Shown here in pieces: positions 1 to 7,553 of a stretch of DNA of 64,000 bases; the stretch's first letter is position 1, and each line of letters begins with the position of its first letter. The stretch comes from Sulfurimicrobium sp031426915 (GTDB lineage Bacteria > Pseudomonadota > Gammaproteobacteria > Burkholderiales > Sulfuricellaceae), in contig JASJPB010000035.1 in the NCBI GenBank assembly GCA_031426915.1, positions 4,768 to 68,767 on the forward strand, written 5' to 3'. The position numbers and the translations under genes were made by a program. The notes under the pieces are model-generated. The model had not been told where the DNA came from. It saw nothing but the letters and a program-made list of their open reading frames with translations, and ran no database searches.

Positions 1-826
1 CGTCCGCCATGTGGTTGAAGGTCCGGGCCAGATTGGCGACCTCGTCCTTCTGTTCATCCTTGACACGCGCATCATAGTCGCCCGCCGCAAACCGTTGCGC
101 CCCAGCTTGCAAACGAGTCAGCCGGCACGTCACCATCCGGTCGAGAATAAAGCCCAGAGCCAGGAAGAGGACGGCATAGCTGGCGATACTTTTTATGAGG
201 CGCCCGCTCCAGAGCTCGAGAAGCCGGGCGTCGAATATCGAAGTCGGAATCCTGATGCTCGCCACGCCACGCAGGTCGCCAACCTTGTAGTCATACGCGG
301 TGGCGTATTTTTCACGGATACTGGGCGGAGCTTCCTCTCGATTGCCATGGCATTTCAGACAAAACGGCTCGATGCGGATCGGCGCCGTATAAAGCAGATA
401 ACCGACACCCTTGTCGGTGACGATGTTGCGCATGCGCTCGTTCGCCTTGGGGTCGGCACGGAACCAGTTCATGTCCTCCAGTTCGAAGCGGTCGGCCTGG
501 TTGCCGGGATTGCGCGGCACATCGGAAACATTGTTGAAAATGATTCCGCTCTGGTTCCAGTTGGCAAACTCCTTGGAGATGCGCGAGAAAGAATGCGCGG
601 GCAGAAAACCGATGGTCTTGTCGTTGACCGGCAGGCCGCTGTCGATAAACTGCTGCTGATAGATACGGCGCGTCGCCATCATGAAACCGTAAACGGTTCT
701 GGCATCGTATTCTGCATTTGCCCGCAGTTCGGCACCCAGCTTTTTATAACTGACCCCGAGGTCAATCGCCAGAATCACGCTCATGAGCGCGCCGAGCAGC
801 AGCCATATCTTGGTTTTGAGTTTCAC
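1..826 (-). CDS. Partial DUF3365 (Tll0287-like) haem sensor with HAMP domain
   Basis: The gene runs off the left edge, so its C-terminal output domain is not visible. It starts with GTG, sharing bases with the stop of the diguanylate cyclase upstream (GTGA overlap), and a GGAGG ribosome site lies seven bases ahead. The protein has a membrane helix at about residues 5-24, a periplasmic region of roughly 180 residues containing CLKCH at 156-160 (a c-type haem-binding CxxCH), a second helix at about 208-231 and the start of a HAMP domain. DUF3365 modules are known as redox or gas sensors in front of histidine kinases, chemoreceptors or cyclases. Third gene of a tightly coupled signalling operon. 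The family call is from pattern recognition of the CxxCH domain plus HAMP; which output domain follows is unknown. Confidence 0.8.
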   Translation of the reverse strand, partial: MKLKTKIWLLLGALMSVILAIDLGVSYKKLGAELRANAEYDARTVYGFMMATRRIYQQQFIDSGLPVNDKTIGFLPAHSFSRISKEFANWNQSGIIFNNVSDVPRNPGNQADRFELEDMNWFRADPKANERMRNIVTDKGVGYLLYTAPIRIEPFCLKCHGNREEAPPSIREKYATAYDYKVGDLRGVASIRIPTSIFDARLLELWSGRLIKSIASYAVLFLALGFILDRMVTCRLTRLQAGAQRFAAGDYDARVKDEQKDEVANLARTFNHMAD

Positions 827-2700
827 GCTGGTACCTCCACACGGTTGCGCCCATTTGCCTTGGCACGATAGAGCGCATCATCGGCGCGCGCCAGTGCGTC
901 GTCCGCGCTGTCGTCGTCATGCTCGAGGCAGGCGATGCCAATGCTCACCGTCACCAGCAGCCGTCCGTCGCCGATTTCCACCGCCATCCCCGCTACCCGT
1001 TCGCGCAAGCGCTCGGCAAACTGCCGCGCCGCCTCGGCCTCGGTGCCCGGCAAGAGTACGGCGAATTCTTCGCCGCCCACCCGGCCCACCAGATCGATCT
1101 TGCGCAAGGTTTCCAGCAGCGTCGCGCCAAATGAGGCGAGCACCGCATCACCCGCGGCATGCCCATAGCTGTCGTTGATGCGCTTGAAGTGGTCCAGGTC
1201 CAGCATCAGCAACGCCGCCGGTTCATGAAAGCGCTGGGTACGTGCAAATTCATTCTCCAGCTGCGCCATGAAATGGCGCCGGTTTGAAACCCCGGTGAGG
1301 GAATCCGTAGTCGCCAAACGGGTGAGCTCCGCCTCCATCGCCTTGCGCGCCGTGATGTCCTGGAACAGCACTTCGGCTCCCACCTGCCGCACATCATCCA
1401 TCATGGGCGTCGCCACCAGATGCACCGGGAAAATATCGCCATTCTTGCGTATGAAACTCTGCTCCAACTCGCGCCGGGCCGCGTCCTGGAGCGTCAGAAA
1501 CAACGGACACTCCGCCTCCGGATAAGCGCTTCCGTCCGGCCCGTGGTAGTGGAACAGGGCGTGGGCACTCCTGCCCATAGCCTCTTCCTCGCGCAGCCCC
1601 AGCATGGTCAGCGCCACCGGGTTGATGAAAATGATCCGCCCGGCGTGATCCACGCCGTAAATGCCTTCGCCCGCGGCATTGAGCAACAACTGGTTGCGCT
1701 GCGACAGCCGGTCGATCTCGTCGCGGGAACGTTGCAGCGCCTCTTCTTTCGCTTTGCGTTCAGAGATATCCGTGTTTGCCCCGCGCGTTCCGAGACATTC
1801 ACCGTTTTGTCCGGAAACAGGGCGGCAGCGGTGCGAAATCCAGCGCACCTCGCCATTCCTGTGTACAACTCGCAGATCCAACTCATCTTCCTGTTTATCC
1901 CTGCATGCGACATGCCGATGGGCGGCAAAGCGCGACATGTCATCCGGATAAACGATTCGGGAAAACAGATCCGGGTCGGCCTCCAGTTCTTGGGAAGTGT
2001 AGCCGGTAATGCGCTCGCATGAGGGTGAGTTGTAAATCTGCTGCCCATCCGGCCCGATCCAGAATTCCCAGTCGGTGGTATTGTCCGCCAGCGTGCGATA
2101 TTTCAGCTCTGAAAGTGCCAGCGCCTGGTTTGCCGTCTGCGCTTCCCGGGTGACCGCGTTTGCCATCTGGCGCGCGAGCGCCGCGCCCAGCACCAGGGAT
2201 AACATGGCGATCAACACCGTGGCGGGCAGCATGTTGGCAAAGCCCTCATCCACATCGTCTTCCGTGACGCCCACATGCAGAATGCCGTCAGCTGGATAAG
2301 GCAAGCGCGCGGCAATGTCGAGGAAAACCCTTCCACCCTGATCTTTCCAGGTTCGCACCGAGGTTTTGCCGCTAGCTTGAGGATGGAGCTCAAGCAGCCC
2401 TTTCGGCACACCCTGTGAAAAGGTGTGGGCCAGAGGGACGCGATTGCGTTCCAGCCAGGCATAGCTGGCTACCCTTTGATCGACGCTGGAAGAAAGCAGC
2501 GCCTTGAGCTGCAGGCGATCATCCCATAAAACCGGTTTTACGCACTGGCTGGCGAGAAATACAGCATGAGCTTCCGCTTCCCGTTGCGCGACAGTGTGAT
2601 AACGCAGATTCAGAAAATAAAGCAGCGAAGCGCCCACCAGCGTCACCACCAGGGCAATCAGCGCAAAGGTTCGCCAGAAAAGGCTGTCGCGCAAGCTCAA
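823..2700 (-). CDS. Membrane PAS-PAS-GGDEF diguanylate cyclase
   Basis: Predicted to make cyclic di-GMP from two GTP. Two membrane helices (about residues 10-30 and 158-178) flank a periplasmic region of about 125 residues. Two PAS domains follow (roughly 200-315 and 335-450), and then a GGDEF domain whose active site reads GGEEF. Five residues before it is RKID, an intact inhibitory I-site (RxxD), so product feedback is expected. The start is a TTG that overlaps the stop of the upstream binding-protein gene (TTGA), with GGAGC nine bases ahead. The end overlaps the start of the haem-sensor gene. The coupling to a periplasmic binding protein on one side and a haem sensor on the other suggests that external ligand and redox state feed one c-di-GMP circuit; that link is inference. 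Confidence 0.9.
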   Translation of the reverse strand: MSLRDSLFWRTFALIALVVTLVGASLLYFLNLRYHTVAQREAEAHAVFLASQCVKPVLWDDRLQLKALLSSSVDQRVASYAWLERNRVPLAHTFSQGVPKGLLELHPQASGKTSVRTWKDQGGRVFLDIAARLPYPADGILHVGVTEDDVDEGFANMLPATVLIAMLSLVLGAALARQMANAVTREAQTANQALALSELKYRTLADNTTDWEFWIGPDGQQIYNSPSCERITGYTSQELEADPDLFSRIVYPDDMSRFAAHRHVACRDKQEDELDLRVVHRNGEVRWISHRCRPVSGQNGECLGTRGANTDISERKAKEEALQRSRDEIDRLSQRNQLLLNAAGEGIYGVDHAGRIIFINPVALTMLGLREEEAMGRSAHALFHYHGPDGSAYPEAECPLFLTLQDAARRELEQSFIRKNGDIFPVHLVATPMMDDVRQVGAEVLFQDITARKAMEAELTRLATTDSLTGVSNRRHFMAQLENEFARTQRFHEPAALLMLDLDHFKRINDSYGHAAGDAVLASFGATLLETLRKIDLVGRVGGEEFAVLLPGTEAEAARQFAERLRERVAGMAVEIGDGRLLVTVSIGIACLEHDDDSADDALARADDALYRAKANGRNRVEVPA

Positions 2701-3686
2701 GGTGTCTTGCTCCGGACGGGGTTTTGCGCAATCCAGCGTTCCATCAGGCGCACACCGTCGTACATGGCGTCCTCTCCCGCCTCGAAGCGATCGATCTGCA
2801 ATTCCTTCAGCAGCGGAATGGCGAGGGGGTCCTTGTGCAGCGAGAACAAGACGGCGCGCAGACGGGACGTCAGCTGGACGTCGGCAGCAGGATGGACGAC
2901 AACTGGCGGAATGCCATAAGGCGGCGATTTTTCGATGATCCGGGTGCGGGGTGTATCGGTCGAGCCGGTGGCATTGAAATACTCCCAGACCAGCGAATCT
3001 ACTGCAGCACCATCGGCCAAGCCTTGCGCCACGGCATGGATGGAATTGTCATGGCTGTAGGTAAAAAAACTGTCGGCAAAAAAACTTTTCGCTGTTTCAT
3101 GGCGTTGCGCCAGCATGAAGCGAGGCACCAGCGAACCGGTGTTGGATTTAGGGTCGGTAAAGGCAAAGCGCTTGCCGCGCAGGTCGTCGAAACTCCTGGC
3201 CGGGCCGTCCCTGCGCCCCAGGATGTAGGAATAGTAAACTTTCTGGCCATGAACCACCGGCACGGCCAGGATTTCCATGCCGAACTTGTCCCGCCCTTCC
3301 ACATAGGCACCAGAACAGACAAAGGCAAAATCGACCTCGCGTTTTTCCACCATGGCGTTGGTTTCGGCATAGGTCTTGCGCTGTGCTATTTCGACCGGGC
3401 GGCCAATTCTTTGCCCGATCAATTTTATCAGTTGGGCATAGGACTGGGTGGTGCGCTCCGGCGAGGTCATCGCGGCTATCGCCACACGTAGCGGTCTCTT
3501 TTCATTATCAGGGGCGTCTGGGGATGCAGGTTCCTGCACCACCGCTGAAGTGTCGATTTGGCGCGGCTCGGGAACGTTCATGCGCCACCATCCGGCAACT
3601 GCGGCTACAGCCAATGCAAGCAGCGCCAATACGATTGCAAGACGCGTCAGGCCCGAAATGTTGCCGGGCGGTCCTGCTTTGAACAA
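2697..3686 (-). CDS. PhnD-like phosphate/phosphonate-type binding protein, membrane anchored
   Basis: A 329-residue protein with an uncleaved-looking N-terminal helix (about residues 16-37) followed by a type 2 periplasmic binding fold of the PhnD/SsuA class (about 66-320). Family hallmarks are the early MTSPERT region, the SGAY segment and the DPKSNTGS loop. No permease or ATPase gene is near, so it is unlikely to serve transport. Stand-alone PhnD-like proteins of this kind often act as ligand sensors for kinases or cyclases. The start is TTG with GGAGAG six bases ahead; an ATG four bases upstream is out of frame. It is the first gene of the operon with the diguanylate cyclase. The ligand cannot be read from the sequence. 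Confidence 0.82.
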   Translation of the reverse strand: MFKAGPPGNISGLTRLAIVLALLALAVAAVAGWWRMNVPEPRQIDTSAVVQEPASPDAPDNEKRPLRVAIAAMTSPERTTQSYAQLIKLIGQRIGRPVEIAQRKTYAETNAMVEKREVDFAFVCSGAYVEGRDKFGMEILAVPVVHGQKVYYSYILGRRDGPARSFDDLRGKRFAFTDPKSNTGSLVPRFMLAQRHETAKSFFADSFFTYSHDNSIHAVAQGLADGAAVDSLVWEYFNATGSTDTPRTRIIEKSPPYGIPPVVVHPAADVQLTSRLRAVLFSLHKDPLAIPLLKELQIDRFEAGEDAMYDGVRLMERWIAQNPVRSKTP

Positions 3687-3795
3687 ACATCTCTCCAGTC
3701 GCGCAAGTCAGCCGTTAATCAGGGATAAAAACTCAACCACGGAGAAAGTATCCACGCCATCTGCATTCAGGTCAAATGCCTCTTTATATCAAGTG

Positions 3796-4356
3796 TTACC
3801 CGTTTCGGCGGCCAACGTTCGCTGTTTGCACCCCATCCTGCAAGCGCTCGAACGCGCGCAGGAATGCCTGCTTCGCCTGTTCCGGTGGCAGGGTCCGGAT
3901 CGTGTCGGGCAGCGCCTCGATTCCCTGCAGGCTGGTCCAGCTTTCGGTCGAATAAGGCATCAGGTCGCGCTTCTCGGTGGCCAGCGCAACCAGGTCCGCG
4001 CGCTTGATGTCGTGATGGTGGCTCAGGTCCAGCCCGAAGCGTTCGCCGATGATGCGGGTGACGCTGTCCTCGATTTCGGAAAACGCCGGCAGCAGCAATT
4101 TAAGCGGCTTCACCATATCGCCCAGATAGGCCTCGGCGGCATCGTGGAGCAGTGCGGCAAGCTTCAGTTCCTCACTCACCTGGGAGGCGACGATCAGGCT
4201 GTGCTGGGCCACGGAGTAGAACGCATTGGTCTGGCCGTTGAAGCGGCACTGATAGGCCAGGCCGTGCGCGATATCCTCGATTTCGATGTCGTCGATGCGC
4301 GGCTCCAGCGGATAGAAGCGGTTGCCCAGGTAGGTCGACACATAAGGCGTGCTCAT
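3796..4356 (-). CDS. HD-domain phosphohydrolase, YfbR-like
   Basis: A 186-residue soluble protein with the HD superfamily metal-binding pattern: a histidine in the VAQHSL segment (about residue 52), the HD pair in LLHDAAEAYLGD (about 70-80) and a later aspartate in KRADL. The spacing and length resemble YfbR-type 5'-deoxynucleotidases, which dephosphorylate dNMPs, but substrate preference is not visible. It starts at an ATG followed closely upstream by the small unknown gene on the same strand (gap of 18 bases), so the two may be cotranscribed. Confidence 0.78.
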   Translation of the reverse strand: MSTPYVSTYLGNRFYPLEPRIDDIEIEDIAHGLAYQCRFNGQTNAFYSVAQHSLIVASQVSEELKLAALLHDAAEAYLGDMVKPLKLLLPAFSEIEDSVTRIIGERFGLDLSHHHDIKRADLVALATEKRDLMPYSTESWTSLQGIEALPDTIRTLPPEQAKQAFLRAFERLQDGVQTANVGRRNG

Positions 4357-4374
4357 TTTCCTGCTCCAGATAGA

Positions 4375-4578
4375 TTAGCGGTTCACAGCCATGGCCTTGC
4401 GCAGCTGACTTACTTGCCGTTCCATTTTACGCAAAGTGGCCGGACGCACCATGGTCTTGCCCTCGGCCTTGGCGCGCTGGCAGATGCGCTGGATGGCCAG
4501 GGTCAGCGCCAGGCGATTTACAGTCCTCGACTGTGGGGACAGTCCCGTGGCGGAAGCGATAAACAGGTTTGCTTGCAT
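4375..4578 (-). CDS. Small basic protein of unknown function
   Basis: A 67-residue, arginine- and lysine-rich protein with no recognised domain. The ATG chosen has AAAGGGAAA upstream; an earlier in-frame start at 4611 would add eleven residues lacking a good ribosome site. It lies 18 bases before the HD phosphohydrolase gene on the same strand and diverges from the WYL regulator gene, so it may be a target of that regulator. I do not recognise the family. Confidence 0.55.
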   Translation of the reverse strand: MQANLFIASATGLSPQSRTVNRLALTLAIQRICQRAKAEGKTMVRPATLRKMERQVSQLRKAMAVNR

Positions 4579-4659
4579 GCTGGTTTCCCTTTCATGATGT
4601 GTTGGGCACATTATGGGTTATAGTAAAGCTCACCAGATGAGCCACATGCAGGGAAATTT

Positions 4660-5628
4660 ATGGATCGTACCGAACGTTTTTACAAGATCGACCAGTTGCT
4701 CAACGACCGGAGCGTGGTGCACATCGACACCTTTCTGGAAGATCTGGGCATCTCGCTCGCCACCTTCAAGCGCGACCTCGAATACATGCGCGAACGGCTC
4801 AATGCGCCCATCCAGTGGGACCGCGAAGCCGGCGGCTACCGCTACGGCCAGCCCGACGCCCTCGCGCCCAGCTTCGCCCTGCCCGGCCTGTGGTTCAACC
4901 CGGGCGAAGTGCACGCCCTGCTCACCATGCAGCACCTGCTTTCCAACCTCGAACCCGGCCTGCTGGCGGGCCACATCAAACCCCTCCAGGCGCGCCTGAA
5001 AGCACTGCTGGAAAGCCGCGACCATTCCGCCGAGGAAGTGGAAACCCGCTTCCGCATCGTCCACGCCGCCCGACGCCAGGTCACCACCACCCACTTCGAA
5101 GTCATCGCCTCCGCCACCCTGAGCCGCAAACGCCTCAAGATTCGCCACTACAGCCGCCAGAGCGGGGAAGAATCGGAACGCATCGTTTCCCCCCAGCAAC
5201 TGGTCTACTACCGCGACAACTGGTATGTGGACACTTGGTGCCACCTGCGCGAGGGCATACGCAGCTTCTCCATCGACGCCATCCGCCACGCCGAAATGCA
5301 GGAAGGAAAGGTGAAGGAACTGCCCAGATCGAAGTTGAAGGAAGTATTGGAAAGCGGCTACGGCATTTTTTCCGGCAAGGAAGTTACATGGGCCAGGCTG
5401 CGCTTCTCCCCCGAACGCGCGCGCTGGGTCGCCAACGAATTGTGGCACCCGAAGCAGAAAGGTAAATTCGACCAGGACGGTCACTACTTGCTGGAGCTGC
5501 CCTACAACGACGATCGGGAACTGGTCATGGACATCATGCGCCATGGGGCACAAGTGGAAGTGATCGCGCCTGAGCAGCTACGCGAACGGGTACGGCAGGA
5601 ACTCGGGACTGCGCTGGCACGCTACTGA
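4660..5628 (+). CDS. YafY-type WYL-domain transcriptional regulator
   Basis: A 322-residue protein with an N-terminal helix-turn-helix of the DeoR/HTH_11 sort (about residues 5-60), a middle WYL domain (about 140-225) and a C-terminal WCX extension (about 240-315). WYL regulators bind nucleic acid or nucleotide ligands in the middle domain and often control stress or defence genes. The start has AGGGA seven bases ahead. It is transcribed away from the small gene and HD phosphohydrolase, which are possible targets. No operator could be identified by eye in the short divergent region. Confidence 0.88.
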   Translation: MDRTERFYKIDQLLNDRSVVHIDTFLEDLGISLATFKRDLEYMRERLNAPIQWDREAGGYRYGQPDALAPSFALPGLWFNPGEVHALLTMQHLLSNLEPGLLAGHIKPLQARLKALLESRDHSAEEVETRFRIVHAARRQVTTTHFEVIASATLSRKRLKIRHYSRQSGEESERIVSPQQLVYYRDNWYVDTWCHLREGIRSFSIDAIRHAEMQEGKVKELPRSKLKEVLESGYGIFSGKEVTWARLRFSPERARWVANELWHPKQKGKFDQDGHYLLELPYNDDRELVMDIMRHGAQVEVIAPEQLRERVRQELGTALARY

Positions 5629-5725
5629 GCCTTGAAATATCCAACATCATCCCGGAACTGGCTCATGCCATGAGCTTTTTGACCTGCATACTGGCCCCGT
5701 GAATCTAACCAACGGAGCCGATATC

Positions 5726-5839
5726 ATGAGAATGAAAAGCCAAACACAGTGCATGCAGGTCTATTTGCGGGATCCTGATTTCTGGGTATTTGTGGTTTCG
5801 CTCGCCTTGGCACCCCTGGTGCTGTTCAACATCCTTTGA
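5726..5839 (+). CDS. Possible 37-residue single-helix membrane peptide
   Basis: A short open frame with CGGAG about nine bases before its ATG. The peptide is polar and charged up to LRDPD and then has one hydrophobic stretch of about 18 residues ending at the C-terminus (WVFVVSLALAPLVLFNIL), typical of small inner-membrane peptides. It fills part of the 340-base gap between the WYL regulator and dsrA; I see nothing else in that gap. No family recognised, and the frame could be chance. Confidence 0.4.
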   Translation: MRMKSQTQCMQVYLRDPDFWVFVVSLALAPLVLFNIL

Positions 5840-5970
5840 ACCTCACCTGTTTTACATGAACCAGCCTCCCCTTCCGGATCGGTCACATACACGGCACAGG
5901 CAATACACGGTGCGAAGCGCACCTACCGGGTCGCATCATGACACGACATCTGGGCGGCGTATCGGCAACG

Positions 5971-7263
5971 TCAGGCAGAAGCGCGTTTATTCCATTTTTC
6001 CGCTTCCTCCTCCCATTCATCCATCCTGACGTAGGGATTCATTCTGGGATGGTTGATCATTTCCGGGCTGATGCCGAGCCCGATGCCTTCGAGAAAATTC
6101 ACCAGGCCGATACGCTCGATCATTTCGCCGGTGCGCTCGTGCTCCAGGGCGTTCTCCGCGAAGAAGTCGAGGACGCTGCGCGACAGCTCCTGCAGCTTCT
6201 CGAAATCCTCCTCCGTTTCCAGCTTCATGAAAGGAATTACCACGCTCCCCATGGTGGCGCCGATCTTCAACACCCCTTTGCCGCCCACCAGGATGGTCAC
6301 GCCCTTGTCCTTGCCGGGCAGCAGCGCGCCGGGCATCACGTTGAGACAATGCATGCAGCGCACGCAATCGTGGTTCTCGATCTGCAACACGTGCTCGTCA
6401 TCCACCGCCACGTTGGAAAGGCTGGCCCCTGAGACCACTTCCTCTTTCTTGTGCAAGGTAATCGCCTGGGTGGGGCATTTTCTGATCACGTCGTTGACCA
6501 GTTTTTCCATGCCGTGGGTCTTCAGGTAGTCGCGCGCCAAGGGCTCGTTGACCTGGATATTGTCGCGCCATGTGCCTATGGTGGCCATGTCCGAGCGCTG
6601 GATCGAATTCACGCAGTCATTCGGACATCCGGAGAATTTGAACTTGAACTTGTAAGGCAGGGACGGACGGTGCATGTCGTCCAGGTTGCTGTTGATCACA
6701 GTGCGCAAGGCCTTCGCCTCGTCGAAGCAGGACATTTCGCAACGCGCTGCGCCAACGCACGACATCGAGGTACGCAAGGCAGGCCCCGCGCCGCCCAGGT
6801 CGAAACCCATGGCATTGATTTCTTCCCAGGCGGGCTGAAGTTTCTCGCTCGACACACCCTGGAACATGATGTCGCCAGACTGGCCGTGGAAAGCGATCAG
6901 GCCCGAGCCGTATTTTTCCCAGATATCGGCGAATTTGCGCAGCGTGGCGGTATCGTAGTGCATCCCCGCCGGCGGCTGCACCCGCAGCGTATGGAATTCG
7001 GCCGCATCGGGGAACAGCGGCTTGTCGTTCTCGTCCTTGAGCTCGGTGAAGCGCGGAATGACACCGCCGCCGTAGCCGAAAACGCCCACGGTGCCGCCCT
7101 TCCAGAAACCCTTGCGGGTCTTGTAGGAACGCTCAAGCTGCCCCAGCACACCGGCCGCCATGGGAATGGTTTCCGCCAGGCGCTTGAGACCCGTGACGAA
7201 GCTGGGCCAGGGTCCGGATTCCAGCTGGTCCAGCATGGGAGTGGCCGATTCTTTCTTGCTCAT
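5971..7263 (-). CDS. dsrA: Dissimilatory sulfite reductase alpha subunit, solitary
   Basis: A 430-residue protein with the sirohaem-[4Fe-4S] cysteine pattern of sulfite reductases: CVGAARC (C-x5-C) and CPNDC (C-x3-C). An inserted ferredoxin-like segment with CVRCMHC and an earlier RKCPTQ follows. The N-terminal GVFGYGGGVIPR segment is typical of the alpha rather than beta chain. DsrAB interconverts sulfite and sulfide-level sulfur in the cytoplasm; in sulfur oxidisers it works in reverse with DsrEFH, DsrC and DsrMKJOP. The start has GAAGGAGAAC ahead. No dsrB or other dsr gene is adjacent: downstream lies only a 340-base gap and upstream is ppdK on the other strand. It is full length with cluster ligands present, so it is probably functional. 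Confidence 0.92.
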   Translation of the reverse strand: MSKKESATPMLDQLESGPWPSFVTGLKRLAETIPMAAGVLGQLERSYKTRKGFWKGGTVGVFGYGGGVIPRFTELKDENDKPLFPDAAEFHTLRVQPPAGMHYDTATLRKFADIWEKYGSGLIAFHGQSGDIMFQGVSSEKLQPAWEEINAMGFDLGGAGPALRTSMSCVGAARCEMSCFDEAKALRTVINSNLDDMHRPSLPYKFKFKFSGCPNDCVNSIQRSDMATIGTWRDNIQVNEPLARDYLKTHGMEKLVNDVIRKCPTQAITLHKKEEVVSGASLSNVAVDDEHVLQIENHDCVRCMHCLNVMPGALLPGKDKGVTILVGGKGVLKIGATMGSVVIPFMKLETEEDFEKLQELSRSVLDFFAENALEHERTGEMIERIGLVNFLEGIGLGISPEMINHPRMNPYVRMDEWEEEAEKWNKRASA

Positions 7264-7553
7264 TTCGTTCTCCTTCGATCGTGATTTAATTGCGCCAATA
7301 AATAACAATTCTCATCTACAGTTATGTAGCAAGGTAGTATTTGGAGAGGGGGATAGCGATACAGTGAAGTGCGTATTTTTACGCTACGGAATCAGTAAGC
7401 GATTGCCGAGAGAGTTCCGGCTTTCGCCCCAGATTGTTTTTTGTCGGACTGGTCTTCTATAAGACATATAAGTATACTGGCTGCTTTTATCCGAATTTAG
7501 TTGCACAATTCACAAACCGATCACGCATATAACAGGCACTCAGGGGTGACGAC

